Assembly: GCA_025936205.1 (NCBI GenBank)
Contig: JAICTU010000037.1
Location: 1 to 29,829, forward strand
Direction: 5' to 3'
Source of the DNA: Polyangiaceae bacterium
Lineage (GTDB): Bacteria > Myxococcota > Polyangia > Polyangiales > Polyangiaceae
Length of the DNA: 29,829 bases
Part shown: positions 1-7,025 of the stretch, piece after piece
Layout: every line of letters begins with the position of its first letter
Position numbering within the stretch: the stretch's first letter is position 1
Notes under the pieces: model-generated
The model's input: only the letters and a program-made list of their open reading frames with translations
What the model was told of the DNA's origin: nothing
Database searches by the model: none
Position numbers and translations under genes: made by a program

Positions 1-50
1 AGCACGCGAGTTGGGGCATCTAGAGAGCACGCGAGTTGGGGCATCTAGAG
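1..50. repeat. Perfect 25-bp direct tandem duplication at window edge
   Basis: Bases 1-25 and 26-50 are identical, starting agcacgcgag and ending gcatctagag. There is no spacer and no mismatch. The unit is not seen again in the window. Because it sits exactly at the left end, it may be an assembly or contig-end artefact rather than a biological repeat. A true short tandem duplication extending leftward cannot be excluded. Confidence 0.9.
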
Positions 51-356
51 CGCTCCGCGCTGCGCGCGGATGGGAGAGGTAGACAGCGGGCCCCCGCTGA
101 GCGAAGATCATTTCGGGCCGCCGAGCGCCGCGGAGGTCTGCGGAGTGCAAATCGAGGTTTCCATGACAACCTGCGAAGTGACCGCGAAAGCGTCCCCCGC
201 CGCCGCGGCCATCGGAGCAACGCGCGAATCCGAGCGACCGCAGCCTCTGCTGGGGGCCGGAAGACCTGCCGGCTTGTCCGTGAAGCGTCGTGCGTTGTAG
301 GCTCTGCCGCGCTCGCTTGCGCTCCTGGTGGCGAGGCGCGAGTCGCGTGGGCCTTC
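51..356. other. Gene-free stretch upstream of the first lipoprotein
   Basis: About 300 bases with no gene I can support. A frame is open on the plus strand from 36 into the lipoprotein gene, but its translation is Arg-rich and featureless, and the natural signal peptide only starts at the ATG at 357. The reverse-strand frames here are also Arg/Ala-rich and look like shadows. The stretch probably holds the promoter of the 357-1715 gene pair; no clear -35/-10 pair was recognised. Confidence 0.5.
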
Positions 357-1049
357 ATGTTCCGTTCTTCTTTCCCTCTCCTCTCCTGCTCTTGGCCGCT
401 TGCGGCGCTGGTAGTGGTTGCCGCTGCCGGCTGCAACTCGTCTGAGTCCTCCGATTCGGATTCGGATTCGAGGACTGCCGCATCCAGTTCCGTGGCGAGC
501 GCCGCACCGCTGAAGCCGCGGACCACTACCCGCATGACCGGCACCCCCGCGACCGCGGCGCCAGCGGCAGCTGGGTCCCCCGATGCCGGCGCGATGAATG
601 CCGAGGCGTCCGCGAGCGCGAGCAGTGCCGCAGCTGCTCGCCCGCCTGCGCCCCCTGCCGCGCAGTTCGCGGCCTGTTTCAGCAGCGGCGGCCCCTACTC
701 GGATTGCGAGACGCTGTACGTGACGATGACGCAGAGCGCTCCCGCACGTTGTGTGCAGCTCACCTTCGACAAGTGTCAGAACGGTGCCGGCAGGCGCGGG
801 CTCGGTGCGACCGTTCCCAGCAGCTGGCGCCTGTCGTCCGGCTCCGTTGGCGCGAGCAGCAGCCCCTGTGAGCTCGGTGTGTTCTATCCCGGCTCCACTC
901 TGGTGGATGACGCTTCGGGCAGCGCCCGGTGGGATGCGAGCGCCCGCCAGCCCAGCGCGATCGAGCTGGCGCTCTCCCTGGAGCTGCCGGGTGCCATCGT
1001 CGAGGTGGCCACTGCCGCTCCGCTCGAGCCCAGCACTTGCGAGGATTGA
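357..1049 (+). CDS. Small lipoprotein with Ser/Ala-rich linker, unknown function
   Basis: A 230-residue exported protein of unknown function. I start it at the ATG at 357 because this places a typical lipoprotein signal at the N terminus: MFRSSF, a hydrophobic core around residues 14-24, then a lipobox-like AAGC with Cys26 as the predicted lipidated residue. A low-complexity linker follows: Ser/Asp repeats encoded by a short ttcgga hexamer run near 455-475, then Ala/Thr/Pro-rich sequence to about residue 100. The C-terminal part (about 100-230) is more structured and carries several Cys residues (for example in FAACFSSGG, SDCETLY, RCVQLTFDKC, and near the C terminus), which suggests a disulfide-stabilised periplasmic or surface domain. 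The stop TGA is followed at once by the ATG of the glutathione transferase, so the two are probably co-transcribed. I recognise no family. Confidence 0.7.
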   Translation: MFRSSFPLLSCSWPLAALVVVAAAGCNSSESSDSDSDSRTAASSSVASAAPLKPRTTTRMTGTPATAAPAAAGSPDAGAMNAEASASASSAAAARPPAPPAAQFAACFSSGGPYSDCETLYVTMTQSAPARCVQLTFDKCQNGAGRRGLGATVPSSWRLSSGSVGASSSPCELGVFYPGSTLVDDASGSARWDASARQPSAIELALSLELPGAIVEVATAAPLEPSTCED

Positions 1050-1715
1050 ATGTCCAGCGAAGAAACGATCCCGCTCCTCACCTATTTCGACATCCGCGGG
1101 CGCGCCGAGGTCATCCGGCTGATCCTGGAGGAGGCAGCCGCGCCGTATCGGGAGCGCCGCGTCCAGGAGCAGGAATGGGCGGCGGTGAAGCCGACCCTGC
1201 CCTTCGGGCAAATGCCGGTGTATCAGGAGGGTGAGCTGCTCATTCCGCAGAGCCACGCCATCTATCGTCACCTGGCACGCAAGTACGGCCTCTACGGGCA
1301 GGATGAACGGGAGCGCGTGCGCTGTGACATCGTCGAGGAGGTGTTCGTCGATGCGCAGAACGTGCTGGGTACGTTCTACTGGAGTCCGAAGTTCGCGGAG
1401 CAGCGCGGCGAGTTCGAGCGGACGCGGTTGCCCGAGTTGCTGGCACGGCTGGAGCGTCTGCTGGCCGAAAACGAGCGCGGGCGCGGCTTCTGGGTGGGGC
1501 GCGCCCTGACCTATGTGGACTTCTGTGCCTGGCACTTTCTCGACTACGTGCGTCCCTTCTCGCAGGCGACGCTGGAGAGGTTCGAGCTGCTGTACGCGTT
1601 CAAGCAGCGCATCGAAGCGCGGCCTCGCATCGCGGCCTACCTGGCTTCGGAGCGGCGGCCTCGCACGCTGACGGTGTCGATGGCACCATTCGGTGGTACG
1701 CCCGAGACGAGCTGA
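1050..1715 (+). CDS. Glutathione S-transferase, sigma/mu/alpha-like (Tyr-type)
   Basis: A 221-residue cytosolic glutathione S-transferase that would conjugate or otherwise use glutathione with electrophilic substrates. The N-terminal thioredoxin-fold domain (about 5-82) begins PLLTYFDIRGRAE, where Tyr12 matches the catalytic Tyr of alpha/mu/pi/sigma-class enzymes rather than the Ser or Cys of most bacterial GSTs. FGQMPVY holds the cis-Pro (Pro56) and PQSHAIYRHLA (Gln67-Ser68) is the gamma-glutamyl-binding motif. The all-helical C-terminal domain (about 88-205) contains LTYVDF, the usual N-capping motif of helix 6. Length fits the family. The ATG directly abuts the TGA of the upstream lipoprotein (TGAATG), which suggests translational coupling. 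The substrate cannot be told from sequence. Confidence 0.9.
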   Translation: MSSEETIPLLTYFDIRGRAEVIRLILEEAAAPYRERRVQEQEWAAVKPTLPFGQMPVYQEGELLIPQSHAIYRHLARKYGLYGQDERERVRCDIVEEVFVDAQNVLGTFYWSPKFAEQRGEFERTRLPELLARLERLLAENERGRGFWVGRALTYVDFCAWHFLDYVRPFSQATLERFELLYAFKQRIEARPRIAAYLASERRPRTLTVSMAPFGGTPETS

Positions 1716-1763
1716 AGCGCGCGCCCGGCGAGGGCGGTCAGTCGCCGATCGCGCGCAGCTTTT
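1710..1763. terminator. Nested inverted repeat enclosing two convergent stop codons
   Basis: Outer arms GCGCGCG (1717-1723) and CGCGCGC (1750-1756) are perfect complements. Outside them AGCT (1710-1713) pairs with AGCT (1757-1760) across a 3-nt bulge, and inside them GGCGA (1727-1731) pairs with TCGCC (1742-1746). On the plus strand the structure runs into TTTT (1760-1763). It encloses the GST stop (1713-1715) and the stop of the minus-strand gene (1738-1740), so it could terminate transcription from both sides. No termination data are available. Confidence 0.5.
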
Positions 1764-2982
1764 CGAGCAACTGCTGGCGTTCGTCGTCGCCGAGCAGGGG
1801 TGTCAGCGGTTCGAGGTCGGCGAGCGAGGCCGCGCGCAGTTGCCGAGCGCGCTTGGCTTCGGCGAGGGCGCTCAGGATGCGTTCACCGAGGTCGTCCAGC
1901 GCGAGCCGGATCTGGCCACCGAGCTCCAGGGCCGTGGCTTCGCTCTTGCGCCGCTGAACGGCCTTGGCCAGCTCGATCTGCAGCGCAAAGAAGTCGCGCA
2001 CCGGCGCCTCCGGCAGGCTCCAGCGCCGCGCGTTCTCCACGACGGCGTCGAGCACCAGCTTTTCACGCGGCAGGTCTTCGATGGGCAGGCCCGCCTTGGC
2101 TTTGGCTCCGGCGACCAGCGGCATGAAGGCCATGCGGCGCCCGAGCAAGTCGCTCAGGTGGTCGATCGGGCGCAGCGGCTGGGTCTCCCCGAACCAGCGT
2201 TGTTGCGCAGCCTGTACGCGCTCGGCGTGGGTCTCCAGCCAGGCGTCCACCGTCTTCGCCAGCGCCTCGCGTCCGGGTGCCAGCCAGTACACCTTGCGCG
2301 CGGTGCGCGGCTCGCACTGGGAGCTCCACTCGGGCCGCGCAAAGGAGCGCAGCTCGAAGCTGTCCGTCACGATCGCGCGCACGCGGCCGCCCGCGAGCAA
2401 CTCGGGCAAGCTCTGATTCTTCTCGGTGATGACCAGCTGTGCATCGGGCCAGCGCGTGTGCGCCCAGGCCTCCAGCACTCCCCCGCGATTGACGCCCACC
2501 GGTGTTCCACGCGGATCGCCGAGTACGCAGGAGCCGCCCCGCGCCACGGCGCGCGACATGTGGCCGACGACGCTGCGCCCCGGTTGCCAGGTCACGCCCG
2601 ACATCGCCAGATCGCACTCTGCCGCTTGCATCGAGGCTTGCAGCGTCGGCCAGCGCACGCTGACCCATTCGAGCTCGGCACCCGAGTCCTGCGCGAGTGC
2701 GTGGGCGATGTCGATGTCGAAGCCCTGCAGCTGACCGCCCGCGTCGCGGGTGGAGAAGGGCGCGTAGTCGCCCGTCGTGCACACTCGCCACTTCGCCGGG
2801 GCGGCGCCCGCCGCGCTCGGGGGCGCGGGTGGAGCGGCCAGCGTCGCTTGCTCGCTCTTGGCCGCGGGCGAGGAGCGCGCGCAGCCGGTGATGAGGAGCG
2901 CGGCAGCGAGCAGGCACGAGCCCGCGCTGGCTCCGCGCGCACATCGGGCAGGGAGCGTCGTGGGGCCGGAGACGCGGTGCAT
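1738..2982 (-). CDS. Exported cyclohexadienyl dehydratase-chorismate mutase fusion lipoprotein
   Basis: A 414-residue lipoprotein with two enzyme-like domains. The signal ends in a lipobox (LLITGC, Cys34). Residues about 64-265 form a periplasmic solute-binding fold closest to PheC, cyclohexadienyl (prephenate/arogenate) dehydratase: WRVCTTGDYAPF, GFDIDIAHALA, WPTLQASM, DLAMSGVTW and a late YWLAPGREAL. Residues about 272-413 match the all-helical AroQ chorismate mutase of the exported (gamma) type: LLGRRMAFMPLVAGAKAKAG, then LPIEDLPREKLVLD and RDFFALQIELAK, retaining candidate active-site Arg282/283, Lys295, Arg306 and Glu337. Together they would convert chorismate to prephenate and then phenylpyruvate outside the cytoplasm. 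The ATG at 2982 gives the best signal peptide; a TTG at 3021 is in frame upstream. The start overlaps the divergent polymerase start. If the N-terminal domain is instead an amino-acid-binding protein, the mutase half still stands. Confidence 0.8.
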   Translation of the reverse strand: MHRVSGPTTLPARCARGASAGSCLLAAALLITGCARSSPAAKSEQATLAAPPAPPSAAGAAPAKWRVCTTGDYAPFSTRDAGGQLQGFDIDIAHALAQDSGAELEWVSVRWPTLQASMQAAECDLAMSGVTWQPGRSVVGHMSRAVARGGSCVLGDPRGTPVGVNRGGVLEAWAHTRWPDAQLVITEKNQSLPELLAGGRVRAIVTDSFELRSFARPEWSSQCEPRTARKVYWLAPGREALAKTVDAWLETHAERVQAAQQRWFGETQPLRPIDHLSDLLGRRMAFMPLVAGAKAKAGLPIEDLPREKLVLDAVVENARRWSLPEAPVRDFFALQIELAKAVQRRKSEATALELGGQIRLALDDLGERILSALAEAKRARQLRAASLADLEPLTPLLGDDERQQLLEKLRAIGD

Positions 2983-5491
2983 GCGCGCGAGTCTAGTCGG
3001 CGCCAGCCCGCGCCGGAGCAAAGATCGCGCTTGCGGTCCGGGCCCCGCGTGCTGCTATTGGCGCCTGGCGACGCTCCCCACCCCAGAACGACAGGCAGAA
3101 TGGCTCTGGGGCTGGGATCCCACGCCCGGGATCGTCTCGATCTGGGCCGAGCCGAGCGGTCAGGCGAGCGTCTGGCGGCGTTGCGGGCCCGAGCTCGAGT
3201 TGGTGCGCGAGCAGGCGCGCTACCGCCCCTGGCTGCTGCTCGCGTCGCTCGACGACGTGAGACACCTGGGCGCGGATCTGCAGCCTGAAAGCGCCAGCTC
3301 GAGCGCACGCGTCAGCTATCGTGAGCTCGAGGGCAGCGGTGAGCTGCGCTTTCTCGTCAGCGCAGAGAGCTCGCGGGCGCTCACGTCGGCGGTGTTGACG
3401 GGGGCCTCGCGGCGCAGCTCGCGCGCGTTGCGCAGCCTGCGCGATCTGCCCGACGATGAGCTGCTCTCGCTCGCGCCCGATGAGCAATACCTGATCGCTT
3501 CGGGGCGCACCTACTTTCGCGACCTCGGCTACGACGACCTGCGGCGCCTCTCGTTCGACCTGGAGACCACCGGCCTCGACCCGGAGCGGGATCGGATCTT
3601 CCTGGTGGCGCTGCGCGATCCCGACGGAGAAACGACGCTGCTCGAAGCCCCGCAGCCCCGGGACGAAGCCGAGCTGATCCGGAGGCTGGTGCGCGCCGTC
3701 GAGGCAACGGACCCGGATGTGATCGAGAACCACAACCTGCACGGCTTCGATCTGCCGTTCCTGGCGCGGCGCGCGCGGCGGCTGGGCGTCGGCCTGACGC
3801 TGGGCCGCGCCCCGGGTCTGTTCACGCGGCCCGCGTCACGCGGCGCTGCGGCGGAGGAGCAGGAGGGCGACACTCCCGGGCGACCGCGGCGCACGCGCTT
3901 CAGCGTGGTCGGGCGGGAGCTGCTGGACAGCATGGACGCGGTGTTGCGCTATGACTTCGCGGCACGCAGCCTGCCCGGACACGGGCTCAAGGCGGTGGCG
4001 CGCCACTTCGGGCTCTCCAGCGCCGAGCGGGAACAGATCCGGGGCGCGCGCGTGTACGACGTGTACCGCACGGATCCCGAGCGCGTGCGCCGCTATGCGA
4101 CGGCGGACGTGAACGAGGCGTCGGCGCTGGCTCGGGTGCTGGGCGGCGCGGCCTTCGCGCTGGCGCGCATGGCGCCGCGCCGCTACGAGCGGCTCGCCGA
4201 CGCCGGGCCCGCGACAGGCGTGCTCGATCCGATGCTGGTGCGCGCCTACGTGCGCAGCGGCTCCGCGCTGCCCGCGTACGCGAGCGGGGACGGCACCACA
4301 CACCAGGGCGCAGCGCTCTATCTGTTTGCCACCGGGGTTGCGCACCGGATCGTGAAGGCAGACGTGGCCAGCCTGTATCCGTCGCTGATGCGCGCCTATC
4401 GCATCGGTCCGGAGCGCGACCGGCTGGGCGCGCTGCTCGCGCTGGTCGAGCAATTGCTCCAGCTGCGGCTGGAGGCCAAGGCGCGCGCGCGCGCCGCCGC
4501 TCCGGGCTCGGCCGAGCACTACCTGGACGAAGCGCTGTCCGCGGCCATGAAGATCGTGATCAACTCCGCCTACGGCTATCTGGGCGCGGTGGGGCTGACC
4601 CGCTTCGCCGATGTGCACGCTGCCAACGAGGTCACGCGGCGCGGGCGCGAGGTGCTGGATCTGTTGTGCAGCGCGCTCGCGGAGCGCGGCGTGACCCTGC
4701 TCGAGGCGGACACCGATGGCGTGTATTTCGCGGTGCCCGAGAGCTGGGACGAGGCCGCGGAACGACGCGCGGTGGCGGAGGTGGCGGAGCTGCTCCCCGT
4801 GGGGGTGCAGCTGGAGTTCGATGGCCGCTACGCGGCCATGCTCTCGCACGAGCCCAAGAACTACGCGCTCGCGAGCTATCAGGGCTCGCTGCTCTTGCGC
4901 GGCGTGGCGTTTCGTTCACGCCGTGCGGAGCCGTTCGGCGAGGCGTTTCTGCGCCGCGCGATCGAGCGACTGCTCGCCGGCGATGTCGCGAGCGTGCGCC
5001 AGGCCTACGTGGAGTGTGCCAGCGCGCTGCGCGCGCGGGCGCTGCCCTGCTTCGAGGTCAGCGCCGAGGTGCGGCTGACCAAGACGCCCGATCAATACGC
5101 CGCCACGCGCGAGCAGCGGCGCGAGCTCGCGTACGAGGCCCTGCTCGGCAGCGGGCGTTCGACCTGGAGCAGCGGCGAGCGCGTGCGGGTGTATCGCGCG
5201 CTGGGCGGGCGCGCTGCGCTGCTCAGGCTGGATGAGCACGACGCGGACGAACCCGGAGCCGGCGACCGCGACAGCCCCGCCGACCCGCGCGACTACGACG
5301 CGGAGTATTACGTGCGCCTGCTGCGCGACACCTTCGCGGCGCGCCTGGCGCGGGCGTTCGAACCGGACGTATTTGCCGAGGTGTTCGCGGATCCGCGCCA
5401 GCTCGGCTTGTTCACGCGCTCGCTCGCGCAAGCGCGGCCGATCCTGACTCGCCTGCGCGATGTAGGAGCTGCTGTCGCGCCGACGCCCTGA
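2981..5491 (+). CDS. Family B DNA polymerase with intact proofreading exonuclease
   Basis: An 836-residue DNA-directed DNA polymerase of family B. The 3'-5' exonuclease motifs are present: Exo I SFDLETTGLD (Asp193, Glu195), Exo II NLHGFD (Asn252-Asp257) and Exo III YATAD (Tyr372, Asp376). Polymerase motif A is DVASLYPS (Asp461), motif B is KIVINSAYG (Lys524-Gly532) and motif C is DTDG (Asp577, Asp579). A thumb-proximal KNY follows near residue 627. All expected catalytic acids are therefore there, and both activities should be intact. The first about 185 residues are a divergent N-terminal domain. I chose the ATG at 2981, with GGAG nine bases upstream; it is the only nearby in-frame ATG. It shares CATG with the divergent start at 2982. 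The gene stands alone, with no phage or replication genes beside it. A repair or translesion role like that of E. coli Pol II is possible but not shown by sequence. Confidence 0.92.
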   Translation: MRASLVGASPRRSKDRACGPGPACCYWRLATLPTPERQAEWLWGWDPTPGIVSIWAEPSGQASVWRRCGPELELVREQARYRPWLLLASLDDVRHLGADLQPESASSSARVSYRELEGSGELRFLVSAESSRALTSAVLTGASRRSSRALRSLRDLPDDELLSLAPDEQYLIASGRTYFRDLGYDDLRRLSFDLETTGLDPERDRIFLVALRDPDGETTLLEAPQPRDEAELIRRLVRAVEATDPDVIENHNLHGFDLPFLARRARRLGVGLTLGRAPGLFTRPASRGAAAEEQEGDTPGRPRRTRFSVVGRELLDSMDAVLRYDFAARSLPGHGLKAVARHFGLSSAEREQIRGARVYDVYRTDPERVRRYATADVNEASALARVLGGAAFALARMAPRRYERLADAGPATGVLDPMLVRAYVRSGSALPAYASGDGTTHQGAALYLFATGVAHRIVKADVASLYPSLMRAYRIGPERDRLGALLALVEQLLQLRLEAKARARAAAPGSAEHYLDEALSAAMKIVINSAYGYLGAVGLTRFADVHAANEVTRRGREVLDLLCSALAERGVTLLEADTDGVYFAVPESWDEAAERRAVAEVAELLPVGVQLEFDGRYAAMLSHEPKNYALASYQGSLLLRGVAFRSRRAEPFGEAFLRRAIERLLAGDVASVRQAYVECASALRARALPCFEVSAEVRLTKTPDQYAATREQRRELAYEALLGSGRSTWSSGERVRVYRALGGRAALLRLDEHDADEPGAGDRDSPADPRDYDAEYYVRLLRDTFAARLARAFEPDVFAEVFADPRQLGLFTRSLAQARPILTRLRDVGAAVAPTP

Positions 5492-5531
5492 GCGGCACCC
5501 GGCGGCGCTGCGCTGCTGCAGATCACCCCTT

Positions 5532-5556
5532 CAGCGGCGCACGGACCGGGCCGCTG
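5532..5556. terminator. Possible hairpin after the polymerase gene
   Basis: CAGCGGC (5532-5538) and GCCGCTG (5550-5556) are perfect 7-bp inverted arms around an 11-nt loop, 40 bases after the polymerase stop and just before the deacetylase start. No T-run follows. It could be a weak terminator or chance in GC-rich DNA. Confidence 0.25.
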
Positions 5557-5567
5557 TGACTCGGGGC

Positions 5568-7013
5568 ATGAGAAGGTGGGCCTTGCGCGCAGGAGGGTGC
5601 CTCGTTTGCCTGGCGGCATGCAACGGCAGGGACGAGCCCGCCGAGACACTGCCGAGCGATGCGCCGGCGCTCGTGGTCTCGCTCACCTTCGACGACAGCT
5701 GGGCGCCGCAAGCGGAAGCAGCGAACGTGCTGGAGGCTCATGGGCTGCGCGGCACGTTCTATGTGAACAGTCCGCGCCTGTACGACGGAAGCGCGCGGGG
5801 CGCGACGAGTCTGTTCCTGAGCGTGGAGGATGCGCTCGAGTTGCAAGCGCGCGGTCATGAAATCGGCGGCCACACGCTCAGCCACCCGCAGCTCACGACG
5901 CTGCCCGACGTGGAGCGCGTGCGCGAGGTGCTGAGCGATCGCGCTCGGCTCCTGGCGCTGGGCTTGAACGCGCGCTCATTCGCCTATCCGTTCGGCGATG
6001 TGGAGAATGAGGATCCGGGACCCGGTGCCTCCGTGCTGGAGCTCCTGCGCGGCTCTGGTTATGCGAGCGCGCGCGACACGAAAGGGCTCGACGAGAGCGA
6101 GTGCCCCGCGGGCGCCGAGACGCTGCCGCCACGCGATGCCTTCCGCTTGCGCAGCGTGCGCTCGGTCAACGACCTGCCGCCGGTGGCGGCGGGCGACGCG
6201 CCGCCAGGGGCCGATAGCGCCGAGACGCTGCTCGGCTGGATGGATCACGCGGCGAGTTGCGGCGGCGGCTGGTTGCCGCTCATCTTCCATCATCTGCGCG
6301 AAGATTGCTCGGCAGCGGACGCGCCCGGCAGTTACTGCTTCGAGTTTTCGGAGCTGGAGCGGCTCGCGGCGCTGCTCGCGGCCGGCGTGCGCTGTCCGAG
6401 CGAAGGGCAGTGTTATCGCGTCTCGGTGCTCACGGTGAGCGGCGCGCTCGGGGAGCCGGAGCTCACCCCGCCGCGCGAGGTGTTCGGGCTGCGCAACCCT
6501 TCCTTCGAGCGCACACTGGCGTCGGGCAGCAGCGAGTGCGCGCAGGAGACACAAGGCAGCGGTGGCACTGCGCTGCTCGGTCGCTCGACGGAGCTGTCCC
6601 ACAGCGGGCTGGCGAGCGAGCGCCTGCAGATCGACGAGCCCTTCGTCGCCCCGGCAGAGCTCCGCATCGGCCGCGACCTGGGCGCGTGCGCGCCCTTCAC
6701 GCGCGAAGGGCAGGTCTACGATCTCGCTCTCCACTATCGCGCCGAGCCCGGTAGCGGCCCGAAGCTGCGCTTGCTCAGCTACCGGCTGGCGAGCGACTTC
6801 ACCTGGCAACCCTGGACTCGTAGCGCGTCCTTCACGGCGCAGGCGGCGGGGGAGTGGGTGCGCCAGAGCTTGCGTACCGAGCCCATGCCCGCCGGCACCA
6901 TCGCCTTCAGCTTTGGCTTGCGGCTGGAGTCCGCGGGCACCGTCCACGTCGATGACTTCGAGGCGACGCCCAGCGCCATGCCGGGCATCGCGGCCAGCGT
7001 CGCGTCGCCCTGA
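5568..7013 (+). CDS. Polysaccharide deacetylase (CE4/NodB) lipoprotein
   Basis: A 481-residue exported enzyme predicted to remove N- or O-acetyl groups from a polysaccharide such as peptidoglycan, chitin-like polymer or exopolysaccharide. Starting at the ATG at 5568 gives a short signal with lipobox LAAC (Cys18); a GTG at 5556 is an in-frame alternative. The NodB-fold domain (about 34-300) shows motif 1 SLTFDD (catalytic and metal Asp42/43), motif 2 GHTLSHPQL (metal His102 and His106) and motif 3 FAYPFGD (138-144); LIFHHLRED may supply the late His motif. The domain carries extra Cys residues and insertions compared with minimal CE4 enzymes. The C-terminal part (about 310-475) begins LRNPSFE and ends with VHVDDFEA, typical of a carbohydrate-binding beta-sandwich of the CBM4/9 kind, so it may anchor the enzyme to its polymer. 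The substrate is unknown. Confidence 0.85.
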   Translation: MRRWALRAGGCLVCLAACNGRDEPAETLPSDAPALVVSLTFDDSWAPQAEAANVLEAHGLRGTFYVNSPRLYDGSARGATSLFLSVEDALELQARGHEIGGHTLSHPQLTTLPDVERVREVLSDRARLLALGLNARSFAYPFGDVENEDPGPGASVLELLRGSGYASARDTKGLDESECPAGAETLPPRDAFRLRSVRSVNDLPPVAAGDAPPGADSAETLLGWMDHAASCGGGWLPLIFHHLREDCSAADAPGSYCFEFSELERLAALLAAGVRCPSEGQCYRVSVLTVSGALGEPELTPPREVFGLRNPSFERTLASGSSECAQETQGSGGTALLGRSTELSHSGLASERLQIDEPFVAPAELRIGRDLGACAPFTREGQVYDLALHYRAEPGSGPKLRLLSYRLASDFTWQPWTRSASFTAQAAGEWVRQSLRTEPMPAGTIAFSFGLRLESAGTVHVDDFEATPSAMPGIAASVASP

Positions 7014-7025
7014 TGGGTGTCAGGG
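7008..7025. terminator. Short hairpin made of the two convergent stop codons
   Basis: CCCTGA (7008-7013) and TCAGGG (7020-7025) pair perfectly around a 6-nt loop. The TGA is the deacetylase stop and the TCA is the stop of the minus-strand gene, so the arms contain both stops. The stem is short and lacks a T-run; a terminator role is only a suggestion. Confidence 0.3.

Noticed and set aside
36..356. In-frame N-terminal extension of the first lipoprotein gene
   Set aside because: Its translation is Arg-rich with no motif, and the signal peptide only makes sense from the ATG at 357.
108..1535. Long minus-strand open frame opposite the lipoprotein and GST genes
   Set aside because: The GST on the plus strand is unmistakable; the reverse frame is composition-driven, with no domains.
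1693..3288. Long plus-strand open frame opposite the PheC-chorismate mutase fusion
   Set aside because: It is Arg/Gln/His-rich and featureless, while the minus strand has two recognisable domains.
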